64,000 bases of DNA from Miscanthus floridulus (taxonomy: Eukaryota > Streptophyta > Magnoliopsida > Poales > Poaceae): the NCBI RefSeq assembly GCF_019320115.1, contig NC_089581.1:70700448-70764447 (forward strand), in the 5' to 3' direction. Every line of letters begins with the position of its first letter. The stretch's first letter is position 1. Under the pieces are notes generated by a model. It saw only the letters and a list, made by a program, of their open reading frames with translations, was not told where the DNA came from and made no database searches. A program made the translations under genes and the position numbers. Positions 22,800 to 34,650 of the stretch are shown here, one piece after another.

Positions 22800-24219
22800 A
22801 TTATGGTGATCTTGTTGTCCCCCAAGATGATCGGATCGTCATCATCATGGGGGTCAGCTCGTCATCTAGGAGGCTCTTGCCTGACAAGACCCTCTGGCTT
22901 GCATGCCTGTTCCTCCTCCTGCTTCTGCTTCTTGTAGACCAAGCACTCCACAAAGTTGTGCTTGGTAGAATGGTGAACAAGGCAATATGCAGGAAGGTCT
23001 TCAGGTTTACCTTGGTGTCGAGGTGGAGCCTTTCGCTTTGCGGTAACAAGGACTTCAGTTTCTCTGGTCTTGCGCTTCTTGTCCTCTAAGTCAGACTGTC
23101 CATGCACCCGTGCTCGGGCGTCAGCCGCCTTTGCCATTGCATCGAGGATCTTGTAGAGTTCAGCAACCATCTTCGGGTTCTTGGTGGCAAGCTTCTCCAT
23201 AGTTCGCTCATCCTTGCACCCTTGCTTGAAATCCACGATCACCCAATCTTCACTCATGTCAGGGATTGTGTTACGGATCTCGCTGAATCTACGGATGAAG
23301 TCCCGAAGATGCTCATTGGGCTTCTAAACACAAGCGAATAGATCGTCCTCATGGCCTGGGTGATTGTTGAATGAAAGTTGGCTTCAAATAGCTGGCGCAG
23401 ATGGTCCCAAGATTGTACTGTGCACTCGGGCAGATTCATCAGCCAAGTTCAGGCAGAACCTTGAAGGACAGTTGGTAGGTAATTGGCCTTTACATGTTCA
23501 TCACCTGATGCTGCCTTGATCACCATAGAGTAGATCTGAATCCACTCCTTGGGGTTGGTAGTCCCATCGTATTTTTCAATGGCCCCAGGATGGAATTTGT
23601 CAGGCCAAACCACCTGGCGTAGCCTGTGCATGAATACTGAATAGGGGGTGACCGAGTAATTCCTATTCTGAGCCTTGTTAACATTGATGGTTTCTCGAGC
23701 ATTGCAGCCTTTGCGATGCATCTCAAGTTCACGCCGTAGATCTCGACCTCGCCTTGGTTGATAGCGGTTTCCTACCGATTGATTAGATCTCTTGGGAGGA
23801 GGATTGCGACCTCTAGAGTGAGATTGGGATTAGACTGCCTTGGCATCGATACGCTGTTTCATCGGGATAGCCAGATCTTGCGCTTGTTCGATGATTTTTG
23901 CCAAAGGTGTACCCTCTTCTGCTAGAGCCCCTATTGTGCCTAGGATCATTCTGAGCTAAATGTTGTCTTCCTATGCTGCTAGGAAGTCAGAAATTAGATT
24001 CCTTGGAGCCAGGGTTGACTGGGTCACCGCCCACGATGGAACCGTATTGAGCGTTGGCACATTGCTGAGACATGGAGGTGGTCGGGTGGCCGATGACCCA
24101 ACCTCATCTGCTAGAGCCTGATCATGACTAGCCATGTAGATTCGACAACTTTTGAAAGGATTAATCTCATCTTGTGAGTCCTCAAAGTCTAGATCAAGTT
24201 GAGCGGTTTTGTCGTTCAT
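22800..24219 (-). pseudogene. Tat-like gag, several stops
   Basis: The frame runs through blocks at 24219-23971, 23721-23449, 23439-23254 and 23257-22862, separated by stops (for example TAG and TGA at about 23970, 23825, 23449 and 23324). The capsid part has WPDKFHPGAIEKYDGTTNPK, AWLMNLPE-like and QLFEANF motifs of Retrotrans_gag. A basic nucleocapsid-like tail with CLVHHSTKHNFVEC (a degenerate knuckle) follows. It would encode the structural Gag of the retroelement; it is decayed. Confidence 0.75.
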
Positions 24220-24514
24220 CTCCTCTTCAGTTGGGTGTCTCCAGCGTGAGTGAGATCGGGATCATCGATTCCCATCCACTTGAGATTGAAATCTCCATCA
24301 TGCTCGAATACCAAACTTTCAAAGTGGATAGTTGGTGGCATGTTATAGGATGGCGAATAGATTTGAAGCCCTGAGTGGTAATCACCCATGATCTCACATT
24401 TGGCTAAGGTAGGTAATGCCTCGACGTCGGAACACGTCGGATCGGCATACCAAACTCCACTGATAATCGGCATGATCAATCTTTTGCATGAAATCCCCCT
24501 ACTTGGTGTGACTC

Positions 24515-24803
24515 TGTCGGTGTTTTTTACCGGTAGATATTCGGTTCTTAGAGGAACTCGCTTGGTAAAAAGAATAATCACAATTGAGACATGAGATTTA
24601 TACATGTTTGGATCATTGGGAAGCGTGTAAAAGCCATACGTCCAGTTGCTACTTGTTTGTATCACGATCTCGTCGAATAGCGAGATGGCGATTACAAGAT
24701 GGCTATGTATATGAGAGTTTCGATGATTACAACAGGAGGTATGGCTAGCTATTTATATCTAAGGCCTACTTGCCCTACAAGCTACTTAGCCGTGACATAG
24801 TCA
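24515..24803 (-). repeat. 5' LTR (possibly partial) of the Tat-like element
   Basis: Read on the minus strand it starts TGACTATGTCACGGC and ends AAAAAACACCGACA. That is followed by AGTCACACCAAGTAGGGGG, where Tat elements carry the primer binding site and a CCAGGTAGGGG-like motif. The AAACACCGACA ending is characteristic of this group. The true 5' edge may be lost. Confidence 0.6.
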
Positions 24804-24805
24804 GA

Positions 24806-27800
24806 TGTAACACCCTAAATTTTGAATTTTTGGAAATAGAGCTAAAATGAGTTAATTTGGAATTTTGTGCTCATAAAATATAGGAAAGTAAAATTTTTCA
24901 TTAACTTAAAATTTATCATAAGGATTAGCAACATGTTTGTGCATACATGCCCTTGCATTTGATGTATTTGGTTGAGTGGTTTTGATTGAAAATTTAAAAT
25001 AGTTAAAATTGCTTTTGTAAATGAAAATGGCTTTGAAGTAAAAGAAAAAAAAAGAAAAGAAAATTTGGAAATAAAAGGATTTAAAAAGTTGTATAATTTA
25101 TTTTCAGAAAACCTACCAAGATGGCTCATTTTTATTTGAGTTGAAAAGTATATTCAAAACTCTATTTGGCTTACATTTGAAATTGGTTTTCAAAACAAGA
25201 TAGAAAAAATGGAAAAAAGGAAAACTCACTCTCTTCTTCTCCCCTCTGTGCCGGCCTGTTCTGCTCTCTGTGCTGGCCCATTTTCCTCGCCTTGGCTTCG
25301 GCCCACTTCTACGCGTCGGTCCATCTCCTCCTTCTGCACCGGCCCAGCGTCGTGGCCCAGCTGCCCACGCCATGCGTTCCCTCACTTCCTCTCTTCTCTC
25401 TATTCGGCCGCAGGCCCAGTTCGCCGAGGCCCGTCCAGCGGCAGCTGCGCCCGCATGGCCTTCTCTCTTTGGTTCACTGATAGCCCGGTTCCCCCACGCC
25501 TTGTGTCACCGCCGCCTCGGGCCCGCGCGTTAGCATCGTCTTCCCAAGCTCGTGTCCAACACGGACACTCCGTCGCCAAAGGAGTCCGTGCTTGTTCCGC
25601 CCCGCGCCGTTGTCTCGTGCTGCAAGCCGCCTCTGCCCCATATAAACCGGATGCCCGCGCCTGTGCCTCCCCAATCCAAGCTCCAGGGTCGCATCTGATC
25701 TCGCCGAGACGCCGAACAGCCCCGAGCTAGCTAGCGCCGCCGTCCAGGTTTCGCCGAGGAGCCAGTCATCCGCCGCCGCAGCTGTGACCATCGTCGGAAG
25801 CCTCTCCATTGATCCGAGCAAGTTCCCGAGCATCACTTGGTGGTAGTAGATCTCCCCGATCCGTATTGTTTCTCCTTGCTTTCTGGGCTGCTCACCCGGT
25901 CGCCGAACTTACATAGCAGGAAGTCGCCTTCCGTCTCGCCAAGCCCCATGCCGTTGCCATGATCTCACCGCCAATCTTAAGTCCCTTGGTGAGTTTTCCA
26001 TAGTCCCCTCTACCTCTCTGTTCTTTTCCCATTAAAAACCAAGGTCTGGAACTTGATTCCATGAACTCCGGCGAGCAAGTAGCCGGCCGTGCATGCGTCG
26101 CCGTGAATCAATTTGCTTGTTAGCTTGTTGACGTCATGGTGACATCACTCATATTTATGGCCGTTTTCCTCTGGAAAAATAAATCCAGAAATACAATAGA
26201 AATACACATCATCCTGAGCCATCGATGACCCAGATTAAAATATACCCCTTCGTTGTTCTTTTTGTTAAAGAGACCCTGTATTTTCGAAAAATAAACCCGC
26301 AGTCCAAAATATGTTTACAGATTTTGTTTTCTTCATTTGAAAGCGCATTTTGTTTCGGTTAAGTTTAAAATACGTTTTCATCTATTTACAGAATTGCCAC
26401 TGATTTTGTTTTGGCCATAACTTTTCCGTTTTAACTTCGATTTGATCCGTTCAAATTGCGTTAGGTTCGTAATTTCATAATCTACGTGTTCATACTACTG
26501 TTCAGTATGTTTTTAACTTTTAAATTCGTGATTAGATTTAATCTATTATTCGATTAAAAGAAATCTTATTTAAATCATATCTTCTGCGTCTTAGATCCGT
26601 TTTAGTCCATCCAAGTTGCGTTAGATTCATAGCGTCAAGATCTACGCGTTAGTAATCGTGTTTATCATGTCACTAATACTAGAATTTCATGGTTTGAATC
26701 ATATCTTAAATAACAATTATGCAACTGGATTTTATAAATAGAATATGATTTGTTTCACTTTAGTTTTATAAATCAAATCTAAATTTGACTTAAATTATAA
26801 TCTCTATGAAATATCTTATATATGTTTTTATATATTTAAAACACATGAAGCTAATAGTTTTATATTTTCTCCTATGAGCAAATCTTTCGGTAGATGTATC
26901 TTTTTCACCGTAGCTTCGATTAGAGTGTTTTTTTTGCGTCTGTGTGTTCGTAGCGAGACGTAGATTCGTTTTACAAACTTTTTATCTTGATTTTATATTT
27001 GGTGTACTGTTCTAATTTAGATCTATTGTTGCTTCGTGTATGATTGTACGGATGTTTGTGTGGTGCTTTATGATTACGTCTAGTCGGTGAGATATACGTG
27101 GTGATCAAGAAGAAGAAGAGCGTTGAAGATTAAAGCTTATCGAAGGATCGGTGTTATAAGACAAGTATAGCATGGGATCTTCCTTGTTGTCCTATACACC
27201 TTTAATCATTTAATTCATGCTGCATGTGTCTATCTTGGCAACCGTAGTAATTTTCCTAGCTACTTGATATCTTGGATTCCTTAATACCTTTGGGTTATTG
27301 CATTGGGTAGCTTTGCTAGTGCTCAACTACAACCATGATCTTGTAACTTGACTAATGGAATATGCAATAAACATTAAAAGATGCTTTTTAGCAACATGAA
27401 ACAAGGGGGCTAGAGTATTGGGCTATTTTATGGTGCTCTAGATTCCTCTCCCTAAGGACTTACATGTAAGTGATCATCCGGGACTTATAGTACAACTGTG
27501 AGGGCTATATGGCTCTGGCTTTAGTTCAGTATGAGGATATTTTCTAGCTTGTTAGTGGTTACCTTTATTGGCGTAAGAATGGCTTGTCGAATCAGGTATA
27601 GTGCGGCCTCTGTCCCCATGTGTATAGGCTGTGTGTCAATGTGCTATCGGGAAGGGGGGCTCTACATCTATTTGCCGAGTGAATCTAATTGCCCTAACTT
27701 GTTAGATGAACCTTTGAAAGGCTTTATAGTGAACCCTACCGACCTTCCTTGGTAGTGGGTCAAGAGGCTGATCACCTCGGGCGAAAGGGTAAATCACGAC

Positions 27801-28424
27801 TCACAGTGAAAGTGTACAACCTCTGTAGAGTGTAAAACTGGTATATCAGCCGTGCTCACGGTCATGAGCGGCCTTAGAACCCTTACGGAATAGACGATGG
27901 ACACTAATGATATGGATGATGAAGATGCTCACTAACGGTTAACTGTTTATGCTATTTATTATTCATGTTTACCTAATCATGTGTTTACATGGGCTTGTGG
28001 ATAAACTTGTTGCTACTCAATTACTAAAATCGTGACAATTAAAAGCTAATCACAGTAAACTAGTGTTCGCCTTTTGAGCCTCATGAACCCCATGTTATAT
28101 TTGTTGAGTACGACATGTACTTACGTTTGCTTTATTTTCAAATATTTGGATAAAAATCCTGGATGGGTACCAGATTGCTAGAGTATGGAGGAATTAGGCT
28201 TGTGATCAACCAGTCAGTTGTCCCTATGGATTGGAGTCTTCGCCTGAAGATCAGAGTTGTCTTTCCGCTGTTTGCTATCTGAGGTTATAATCTTTATACT
28301 AATACGCTATGTATTTAAGCATTGTCTTTTGATATTACCCTTATTTGTAGCTATATGTGAGATTTGATTTCCTGGGCTCACATATGGTGCGTATCTGGTT
28401 TTGTTCTTAAAACCGGATGCTACA
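24806..28424 (+). mobile_element. Solo LTR of a large-LTR Ty3-type element, TCAGA duplications
   Basis: A 3,619-bp unit starting TGTAACACCCTAAATTTTGA and ending CTTAAAACCGGATGCTACA. It is flanked on both sides by TCAGA (24801-24805 and 28425-28429). There is no internal coding region. GCCCCATATAAACCGG at about 25636 is a plausible TATA region, giving plus orientation. The GC-rich stretch 25240-25850 yields long open frames that look like leader composition, not genes. Long LTRs of this kind occur in Del/Tekay-type elements, but the family is not proven. A solo LTR forms when the two LTRs of one element recombine. Confidence 0.88.
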
Positions 28425-28429
28425 TCAGA

Positions 28430-29898
28430 GTCTTGGCGTGATCTTGAGATATGCTTCCTTGAATGGGTGAGTCGTGAGGCTTCGGGTCTTCTTCGGTATG
28501 GATTCGGTAGCCAGCATATCCGGTAGTCGGAATTTCTAGGAGTATGGCATCGTCACTTACCTTTCTTGTTTGGGGGATAGCAGCAGCAAGCTGAGCTATT
28601 TGTGATTCTAGCATTTTATTAAAGCTAAGCTGATTCTTTATAGTAGATGAGAAACTCTCCAACTTATTATTTATGCTTTCTAAGATCTTATCATTAGAAA
28701 CAAGCTTTCTAGAAATATTGTCATTAATTTTAGCTTGTCCAAAAAGTAGATTTTTCAAGGATGGTTGATTAAAAGAATTATTGAAGTTATTACCTTTATA
28801 GTTACCTTGATAATTACCTTGATAACTAGGCCTTGATTGTTGATTTCACCCTTGTCCTTGTTGCTGAGGATGATATTCATTAGAATTATTGTTGATGAAA
28901 TTCACATCCTCTTGTGTCTCAGGACAATTGTTACCCGAATGTCCAGTGTTTCCACATACTTCACACGTCATATGTGAATCATAGACTTGCATCACATCAT
29001 GATTTTCATTGGGTTGATTTTCAAGTCTCGTCATGAGGAAATCCATCTTAGCAGACAACATATCTACTTCCATAAGTGTGTGCATTCCTCCTCCTCTTTT
29101 GTAGTGTTGAGATGGTTGAAGAAAATCTTCTGACCAGCCTAGGTTTGAAACCATTTTCTCTATCAAAGCTGTTGCATTGGTAATTGTAAGCGATAAAAAT
29201 GATCCTCCAGCAGCAACATCCATATTTTCACGGGCACTATTGGTCAACCCGTGGTAGAAAGTCTGCATGAGTAACCAATTCTCCATCCCATGATAAGGAC
29301 ATTCTGAAATGTATTCTTGAAAACGTTCCCTAGCTTCAGGAATTGATTCATCATGTTGCTGTTGAAAGCTTGAATTTCTTCCACGTAGAGCATTGGTTTT
29401 CCCCATTGGAAACAACTTTGCTAAAAATGCAGTGGAGCACTTTCCCCATGTATTGATGCTATATTTGTTGGCGTAGAACCATTGCTTCGCCTTTCCCAAG
29501 AGTGAGAATGGAAAGAGACAAAGTAACATGACATCTCGAGTGACTCCTTTGATAGTAAATGTGCTGCAAATTTCTAGAAAGTGCTGAAGATGAGCACTTG
29601 CATCTTCATGTGCCTTTCCACAGAATTGGCTAGCTTGCACCATGTTGATGAGAGCTGGCTTGAGTTCAAATGAATTTTCTCCCGTGTTCACTGTCAGTCT
29701 AGTGCAAATATTTACGATGCTCGGAGCAGAGAATTAACGGAGAGTCTTGTCAGCCATGGCTTCAGAAACTAGTGTTGAGCTTCCTCCTGATTGGTTTGAT
29801 TGAGAAGTTGATGCTTCTCCGGTCTTACTCTTCTTGCTCTTCTTGATAAGAGATTCTAGATTTTCAATAAAATTTGCAGGAATGTTGAATCCGGTCAT
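28430..29898 (-). pseudogene. Athila-like gag with two stops
   Basis: Starts at ATG 29898 (MTGFNIPANFIENLESLIKK). Capsid motifs include FELKPALINMVQASQFCGKA, WFYANKYSINTW and FYHGLTNSARENMD. A CCHC zinc knuckle follows (CEVCGNTGHSGNNC), then a Gln/Asn-rich tail. In-frame stops lie at about 29732 (TAA) and about 28844. The C-terminal coiled-coil-like part runs to 28430, where the solo LTR interrupts it. It is a structural protein of the element, now inactive. Confidence 0.8.
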
Positions 29899-30048
29899 GC
29901 ACTACCCTGGATATAATATAAAATAAATAGAAAATAAGGATAAGCCTGCTAGAGCAGTGGTGAATAGTTTTGGTACACCAATAAGTATAAGTTGATCAAT
30001 TCTTTTAATTGCCTTATGCCTTTCATTCTCTGGCAATGGTGCCAAAAA

Positions 30049-31470
30049 TGCTTGTTGGTATTTGATAAAGTGCATAAGAAAATAAGAAATTCTGCAAGTG
30101 CACAGAAATACCATTGTAGCATTTTACCAGGAGCATTTCAGGTATCGTTATTTATATTTTACCACTGGGAAAGATGGTGGCAATAAGAGATTGATAACTT
30201 ATACTTTTGATGAACCAATGGACTAACACACATACTCTTAGATAGGGGTAAATCAAATGATATAATATATATGATAAGTATAAATACTCAGAGAGACTCC
30301 TATAAAGCAATAGTTAGTTTAATTAGAATGCAAGTGAGTTAAATTCCTAAGTTATCTTAATTACAAGCCAAAACAATATATGTCGTTGTATATACTCAAT
30401 ATTAATAGACTTAACTTGTATTTATACCAGGGGACATCATCTATAGACAAGCATATAGTAATAGACTTCTCTATAGTGATCATTGGTCCTGCTAAACATA
30501 CACCCAGAGAGTGGACTACAAAGGATCTAATTAGGTCACTGCCACATAAATCCACCACTTCCCAAAGTATAGTACACCTCCACTAGCAAGATAATGTATA
30601 AGCACCACACTTACACATGATCTGGCTACCCAACCTGTTCGAACACTGAGTCGGGCGCTCTGTGAACCAAAGCATAGATATAATGCTAATTCTAATTATA
30701 CCAAGCATAAACTCAATATATACTAAGAACATAATAACCAAGATATTAATATAAATGAAGAATAATGTCATCAAGTAGATAAATATAAAGGATACAAGAG
30801 CTATACCAAGCCTCCAATGACTAGATCTAGAATCCCAAGCAGTGGCTCGACTCTACTTGATCTAACTAAACTAAACTAAACTATGCTATGAATGTATGTG
30901 GAGCTCTTCTCTCTTGAGTTCTTCGGTGTTCTCTCAATTCTGAGTTCTGAGTTAACTTGAATGAATTTGAGTGCCTTCCCGGAGGGGGTCTGGGGGTCCT
31001 TTTATAGGGAGGATTGAGTAGGGAGCAAACAATCTCCACGTCATCAATCCTCACCAATTATTATGCCCACCATTGGATCAAACCGACTTGAATCAAGAGT
31101 GGAGATTAATCCTCAAGGTCGGTGGAGAAACCGTAGCGCCGATAGGTGGGGCCGGGGAGGTCGACCGACCTATATGTAGGTGGGGTCGGCTGACCCCACC
31201 ATGGCCCCCATCCACGTGGTGCTCCTTCTCTGGCCTGTGAATGATGGTTTAAGGCCCAGTAGAGTTGGTTCCGTCACGATTGGTTCTGATCTCTTACGAT
31301 AATATGGCCTGCTTTAGCCTGTTTTCTAGATAAATTCTCTGTAATTATAAAATCACCAAAATTTATGGAAATAGTTAGCTTCAAATCACTAGTCCTATAT
31401 TGATGATTGATTTTAAATATAATTATATATTATTTTAATAGATTATAGTTGACATTATCGACCGTCAACA
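30049..31470 (-). repeat. LTR of the Athila-like element
   Basis: About 1,422 bp. On the minus strand it starts TGTTGACGGTCGATAATGTC and ends ACCAACAAGCA. A TATA box lies at 31015-31005 (CCCTATAAAAGG). It is followed by a primer site TTTTTGGCACCATTGCC, close to the Asp-tRNA type site used by Athila elements. Confidence 0.75.
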
Positions 31471-31479
31471 CTATCTTGC

Positions 31480-32158
31480 CACCCAAAGGGAAGGAGAGCG
31501 AAGCAATCCATGGGTCAACAAAGAGGTCCGTTGCACCCAGCGGTGGAGGCAAGATCGGGCGCGCACATCCATACAAGAGACCCACCAAAGGCACCCTTGG
31601 CCTCAAGAAGTTGCTTCCCGAAGAAGGTGGTCCGAGCCGCAAAAGGAGTGAAGGCTAAAGGCCCTGGAGATCAGTTTGAAATGCATGAAGAACTATCCTC
31701 AGGAAATGTGACTGAAGCAACCCACCAGTTTGAAAATGCAGTTGACTCCCATTCACAACCATCATCCCATGGTAGCATCCCTACAAGTGGAATTAAATCT
31801 GAAGCCTGCCGTAAGAGGGTGTTTCTAGGTGATGACATGTTTGCATCGGAGTTTTCTAATATTTCTAAAGCACTCAATAGTCTTGTGCAAGTCGAAGCAG
31901 CCAATGCAGAGGCTATGAATCCACTGCAGTCTGCATTTACCCATGAACTTGAGGCTGAAAAGCGAACTGCTGAAAAGGAGGGAGCAATTGTTTGCCGTGC
32001 TTACAAAGTTTACTGAGTTTACTTTAGATCAAATCGTGAAAGCTGCTCTAATAATTGGTCAGAACGAGGAAAGGGTGAATCTGTTCTTTACTACTCTAGA
32101 TGAATTCAAATCTGAGTTTGCTCAGCAAGTCCTGAAAAAATCTAAAAAGAAGCTATAA
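31480..32158 (+). pseudogene. Fragment of a plant nuclear-type gene, frameshifted
   Basis: Two overlapping frames (31510-32016 and 31943-32158) look like one C-terminal coding region split by one or more frameshifts. The first holds a helical segment (ASEFSNISKALNSLVQVEAA, then NAEAMN) and an E/K-rich end. The second continues with LDQIVKAALIIGQNEERVNL and ends in a Lys-rich tail, KKSKKKL-stop at 32156-32158. The layout resembles the C-terminal half of plant Myb/SANT-like proteins related to Harbinger ORF1, but I saw no DNA-binding domain, so that is a guess. The left end is cut by the Athila LTR at 31470. Confidence 0.4.
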
Positions 32159-33799
32159 TTTAGTCATGCATATGAGATCGTGTAATCCCTTTTGTGTAGT
32201 ATATAAGTAGCACACTAAACTCCAAGTTAGTGGAAGTGGTCAACCATGGTTGACCAAAACTATGAACTTTCTTTTTGCATGGTGGTCATCTGTATATTTT
32301 GTTATGTGTAGTCAAAAATTCCATGTCAGTTGCAATCACATGGAATCCAGTGGAGATTGTGTTCTCACTGCATGGTGGTAAGCTGTATATTTTAGTGTTG
32401 TGAAGTCAGAAACAAAGGTGACTTCCAGTTACTAGGAGTCTTGCTGGAACTCTATATATTTTGGTAAGTTGTATACTTTGTTGCTCAAGTCAGATGATGA
32501 TTTCCAGACACTTGGCATCTGGGTGGAAATTTGTTGGCACTGCAATATGTACAGATTGAGTGTATGCATGTATGCCTTAATAAATCGATGCTTCAAAAAA
32601 CTTGTTTTTAGCCTTTGCGCATTTATTTTATTTACATGCCAAGCGATTGATCAGTAGTGAGCTATAGCTTTGTGATGGTTTATTCTTTGTTCTGAATATG
32701 GTCACTAAAAATTTTATTTCCATTCCCTATCCCACTCATGCCAAACAAGGGTATGGGTTTGAAGTCTTATATTCCTACCCCGTATCCACCTCTTCCGATC
32801 CCTACCCATTTGCCTTTTCCTTTCCTAGGTTCTATCCAAACGCCACCTTAAGAAACGCATTATGTACCAGAGTGGATTCAGGCTAGGTCCACTAGGGCTG
32901 GCCCTAAGCGTGGCTCAAAATGATTTGGAAATGTGATTGATGCACGAACTACTCACTTCAGTCCAATTGTATCTTAAGTATCAGTGTGTAATAAAGATAG
33001 TATATAGTTGTAGGCAACAGTTCGATTGGTGTCAAGTGACAACCATCTAAACAATCCACACAAAATATCTTAATTTTAGAATATTCTATACTTCTCGATA
33101 TATCATGGTGATCTAAATATAATACGTTCTATGTTATTCTAGACTTTGTCATGTTCTTGTCTTTATTATGTATGAAAAATGTCTAGTCTTCAGTCTCCAA
33201 AGCCTTGTAGAATTTTCTTAAATTCGCCATGAAGCTTGATTGCTTATTCTATTTTTCCCTTTGTTTGTCATGAAGATGATTTTGTCCATATGTGGCAAAG
33301 GTATAATGTTATTACGATCTTCTAGAATGTTCTAGGTATGTATTGCTATTTTTCATGTCCATAATTTCAAATAAAGTGCATGATGAAGACATAGTCCATG
33401 GACAATTTGATGAGACCAATTTGATATTGTGCATGTTGATGCATTTTTTTTTGTAAACCTCATTAAAGTTAGAAAAAGTTTGGCTTAGACAAAGCTAAGT
33501 GTACTATTTAGAATAGAGAGAGTACATAGAAATTCTTACGTGATTCTTATTTCCATGAATTGATTTATGTGAAATTTATGTATGTTTCCTAAAAAGTTTA
33601 TGTGTTCCAAACAGTTATTGAGTTGTCGGTGTTGCATAAGTTTTTATTCGCATAGGGTTAGACTGCCAATCCCACCTTTGGAAACGGAAAGTGACCATGA
33701 CGATTTCTGTTTACAAGCATCTACCGACTTTGTTGCAAGCAAATTTCAAAATATGCATTGACAACTTTATTCCATTTATTTATACGCAGTGAAAATTAT
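32159..33799. other. Intergenic, AT-rich, nothing recognised
   Basis: No coding signal. Three short diverged segments (CATGGTGGTCATCTGTATATTTTG near 32278, CATGGTGGTAAGCTGTATATTTTA near 32370, and TTTTGGTAAGTTGTATACTTTG near 32458) are imperfect repeats of about 90 bp. They extend the 3' side of the preceding gene fragment. The 3' UTR of the GST gene should lie at the right end. Confidence 0.35.
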
Positions 33800-34650
33800 T
33801 TAGGACTCGTGGACCCCGAACTTTGCCTGGAGGAACCTCGTGAACTGCACCACCTTGTCCGTGTCCGGCAGGATGCGCTTGGCTGCGGGGTGCGCGGCGA
33901 AGCGTCGGCTCCACCCGTCCAGGAGCGGCGTCGTGGACGCGTCCATGAGGGAAAGGCCGTGGAGGCGCTCGCAGGATCTGAGCGCCGGCAGGAAGCAGCC
34001 GAGGGCCAGGTCCAGGAGGCCCGGCGCCGTGTCGCGGCCGGAGAAGAAAGCCGCGCCGTTGCTGCGGTCCTTGAACGCCTCCTCCAGGCGGTTTAGCGCG
34101 GCGCGGGTGTCTACCACGGCCTGCACGCGTGCGTCCTTGGTCGGCGCCAGCGAGACGGCGTCCAGCGCCGGCCAAAACTGCAGAAATTAAGCCACAGCAG
34201 TTGCATGTTACTGTTAAAAGACACGCGCCGTCTCCGGCGGGAACAAGGCGCCCGACAACAAATGTGCTAGCAGATAATTATGTGCTCTGCTCGGTGGTCG
34301 GTGCTCACCTTGTCGTCGATAAAGACGGTCCAGAAGCGGTGCATGGCGCGCTCGTAGGGGTCATCCGGCAGCAGCAGGCCGCCAGCCTCGGCGCCGCCGC
34401 TTCCGCGCGCGACGTCCTCGACGTACTGGACGATGACGGCGGACTCGCATATGGCGCGGCCGTCGGGGAGGAGCAGGACGGGGATCTTGCCGTAGACGGG
34501 GTTGGCGGCGAGGAGCCTGTCGCTTTTCTTGGGCCCGAGCGGCTCGTCCAGGAGCTCGTACGCCACGCCGCGCAGCTCCAGCGCCAGGCGCGCCCGCGCC
34601 GTGAACGGGCTGACCTCCCCGCCCAGCACACGCATGGTCCCGGCCGTCAT
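33800..34650 (-). CDS. GSTU: Tau-class glutathione S-transferase, two exons
   Basis: It conjugates glutathione to electrophiles such as herbicides or lipid peroxides; tau GSTs are plant-specific, dimeric and mainly cytosolic. Exon 1 is 34650-34309 and exon 2 is 34177-33800. The single phase-0 intron (34308-34178) has GTGAGC/TGCAG ends and lies after FWTVFIDDK, the usual tau-GST position. The product is 239 residues, a normal length. The thioredoxin-fold domain has the catalytic Ser at about residue 14 (GGEVSPFTARARLALE), the KIPVL motif at 55-59 and the glutathione-binding ES pair at 69-70. The C-terminal helical domain starts FWPALDAVSL. I chose the ATG at 34650 because MTAGTMRVLGGEVSPF fits the family N-terminus; an upstream in-frame ATG at 34773 would add 41 unlikely residues. 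It appears intact. Confidence 0.93.

Larger units (their letters stand above)
21738..24803 (-). mobile_element. Truncated Tat-like Ty3/gypsy element, 5' part only
   Basis: On the minus strand, from right to left: a short LTR piece (24803-24515), leader, gag (about 24219-22800), protease (about 22690-22264), linker, and the first residues of the RT region (NKDVFAWDLSDMPG near 21800). The rest of RT, RNase H, integrase and the 3' LTR are missing. The protease has GRTLIDSGSSLNLLFANAYD and the RT region starts DVFAWDLSDMPGI. Both are typical of the Tat/Retand lineage without chromodomain. The right edge touches the target duplication of the solo LTR. Confidence 0.75.
28430..31470 (-). mobile_element. 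Athila-like Ty3/gypsy element, 5' LTR and gag only
   Basis: On the minus strand: LTR 31470-30049, primer site, leader, gag 29898-28430. The rest of the element is absent in this window. Its inner end coincides with the solo LTR, and to the left of that lies the other (Tat-like) element. Confidence 0.78.

Noticed and set aside
24216..24665. A 149-codon minus-strand frame upstream of the Tat-like gag
   Set aside because: It spans the LTR end and leader of the retroelement and has no domain.
25209..25836. Possible gene with long frames in both directions
   Set aside because: It lies inside the solo LTR next to its TATA region. Pro/Ala/Arg-rich translations come from GC composition.
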